From positions 186,001 to 250,000 of the forward strand of contig NZ_JACHLK010000009.1 in NCBI RefSeq assembly GCF_014207955.1: 64,000 nucleotides of DNA, in the 5' to 3' direction. The DNA is from Acidovorax soli. Its GTDB lineage: Bacteria > Pseudomonadota > Gammaproteobacteria > Burkholderiales > Burkholderiaceae_C. Position 1 is the first letter of the stretch; each line of letters begins with the position of its first letter. This document shows positions 63,526 through 64,000 of this stretch, piece by piece. A program made the position numbers and the translations under genes. Below the pieces are notes generated by a model. It was not told the DNA's origin, did no database searches, and was given only the letters and a program-made list of their open reading frames with translations.

Positions 63526-64000
63526 ATGAAATTCCACCAACTGCGCTGCTTCCTGGCCGTGGCGCAACACCGCAGCATCCGCGCCGCGGCCCGGGCCCTG
63601 CCCCTGTCGCAGCCCGCGGTCACCAAGTCGCTGCGCGAGCTGGAGCACGACCTGGGTGTGCCGCTGGTCGTGCGCGGCGTGGCCGGCGTGCAGCTCACCG
63701 AATTCGGCGAAGCCTTTCGCCTGCGCGCCAGCCTGCTGATGCAGGAGAGCAGCCGCGCGCGCGAGGAGCTGGCCCTGATACGCGATGGCGTGGGTGCCAC
63801 ACTGTCGGTGGCCGTGGGCTCCACCGTGGCGCTGACCTTGCTGCCCAGGGTACTGGCGGCGTTCAAGCAGGCCTATCCGCGCGCCCAGGTGAACCTGTGG
63901 GAAGACGTGCAGCCGTCCAGCCTGGACCGCCTGCGCGACGGCACCCTGGATCTGGTGGTGATGCAGGGCACCACGCAGCCGCTCGACCCGGACATGGAGT
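63526..64000 (+). CDS. LysR-family transcriptional regulator, 3' end outside window
   Basis: The visible 158 codons begin MKFHQLRCFLAVAQHRSIRAA with the N-terminal winged HTH (ARALPLSQPAVTKSLRELEHDLGVPLVVR), followed by the start of the substrate-binding domain (LSVAVGSTVALTLLPRVLAAFKQAYPRAQVNLWE). The gene is divergent from the second Bug receptor and is its likely activator. The C-terminal half is cut by the window end. Confidence 0.9.
   Translation, partial: MKFHQLRCFLAVAQHRSIRAAARALPLSQPAVTKSLRELEHDLGVPLVVRGVAGVQLTEFGEAFRLRASLLMQESSRAREELALIRDGVGATLSVAVGSTVALTLLPRVLAAFKQAYPRAQVNLWEDVQPSSLDRLRDGTLDLVVMQGTTQPLDPDME

Overview
The window is chromosomal DNA of a GC-rich betaproteobacterium, most probably Burkholderiales, family Comamonadaceae (Acidovorax-like). 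The grounds are: the order thrS-infC-rpmI-rplT-pheS-pheT-ihfA-merR-tRNA-Pro; two Bug-type tripartite tricarboxylate transporter receptors; TonB receptor plus PiuC; PutA without a DNA-binding domain beside a divergent Lrp-type gene; and strong G/C third-position bias, which opens very long shadow reading frames. The assignment is inference from content. I saw no insertion sequence, prophage, CRISPR array or rRNA.

Layout. 1-5.7 kb: a branched-chain-type ABC permease and binding protein, a Rieske ring-hydroxylating dioxygenase (ferredoxin, beta, alpha) and an AraC/XylS regulator, which looks like an aromatic-acid uptake and activation locus. 5.9-13.6 kb: housekeeping genes (alpha/beta hydrolase, prfB with its programmed frameshift, HAD phosphatase, pepN, a TPR protein, fbp, tRNA-Thr). 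13.8-15.6 kb: small genes (SSB-like, zinc ribbon), tRNA-Pro, and a gene-poor stretch with an orphan terminator. 15.6-23.8 kb: the translation operon cluster on the minus strand, with a threonine-rich leader peptide and a three-segment attenuator in front of thrS. 24-28.4 kb: isocitrate lyase with a repeated palindromic operator, a GGCT-like protein, a DMT transporter, an RraA-like protein and a SWIB-domain protein. 28.5-37.7 kb: an iron region (TonB receptor, PiuC, Bfd, TonB-ExbB-ExbD, HemP, a GlcG/HbpS-like protein) with Fur-box-like sites, also holding an alpha-hydroxy-acid oxidase and a fatty acid desaturase. 38-45.5 kb: a Bax-inhibitor-like protein, a lipoprotein, RlmD, an Lrp regulator and PutA. 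45.5-53.9 kb: a dense signalling island (ANTAR protein, REC-Hpt, HTH-REC, REC, periplasmic binding protein, PAS histidine kinase, CheW, chemoreceptor). 53.9-57.2 kb: LigT-like, siderophore-interacting and FMN-binding proteins with a divergent AraC regulator. 57.2-64 kb: two operons, each pairing a Bug receptor with an M14-like zinc hydrolase, plus an aminotransferase and RpiR and LysR regulators.

The most distinctive points are the thrS attenuator, the compact signalling island whose parts could form one phosphorelay plus chemotaxis system, the twin Bug/zinc-hydrolase operons, and a 30-bp-spaced palindromic repeat upstream of aceA. All functional statements rest on reading motifs by eye; no database search was run.
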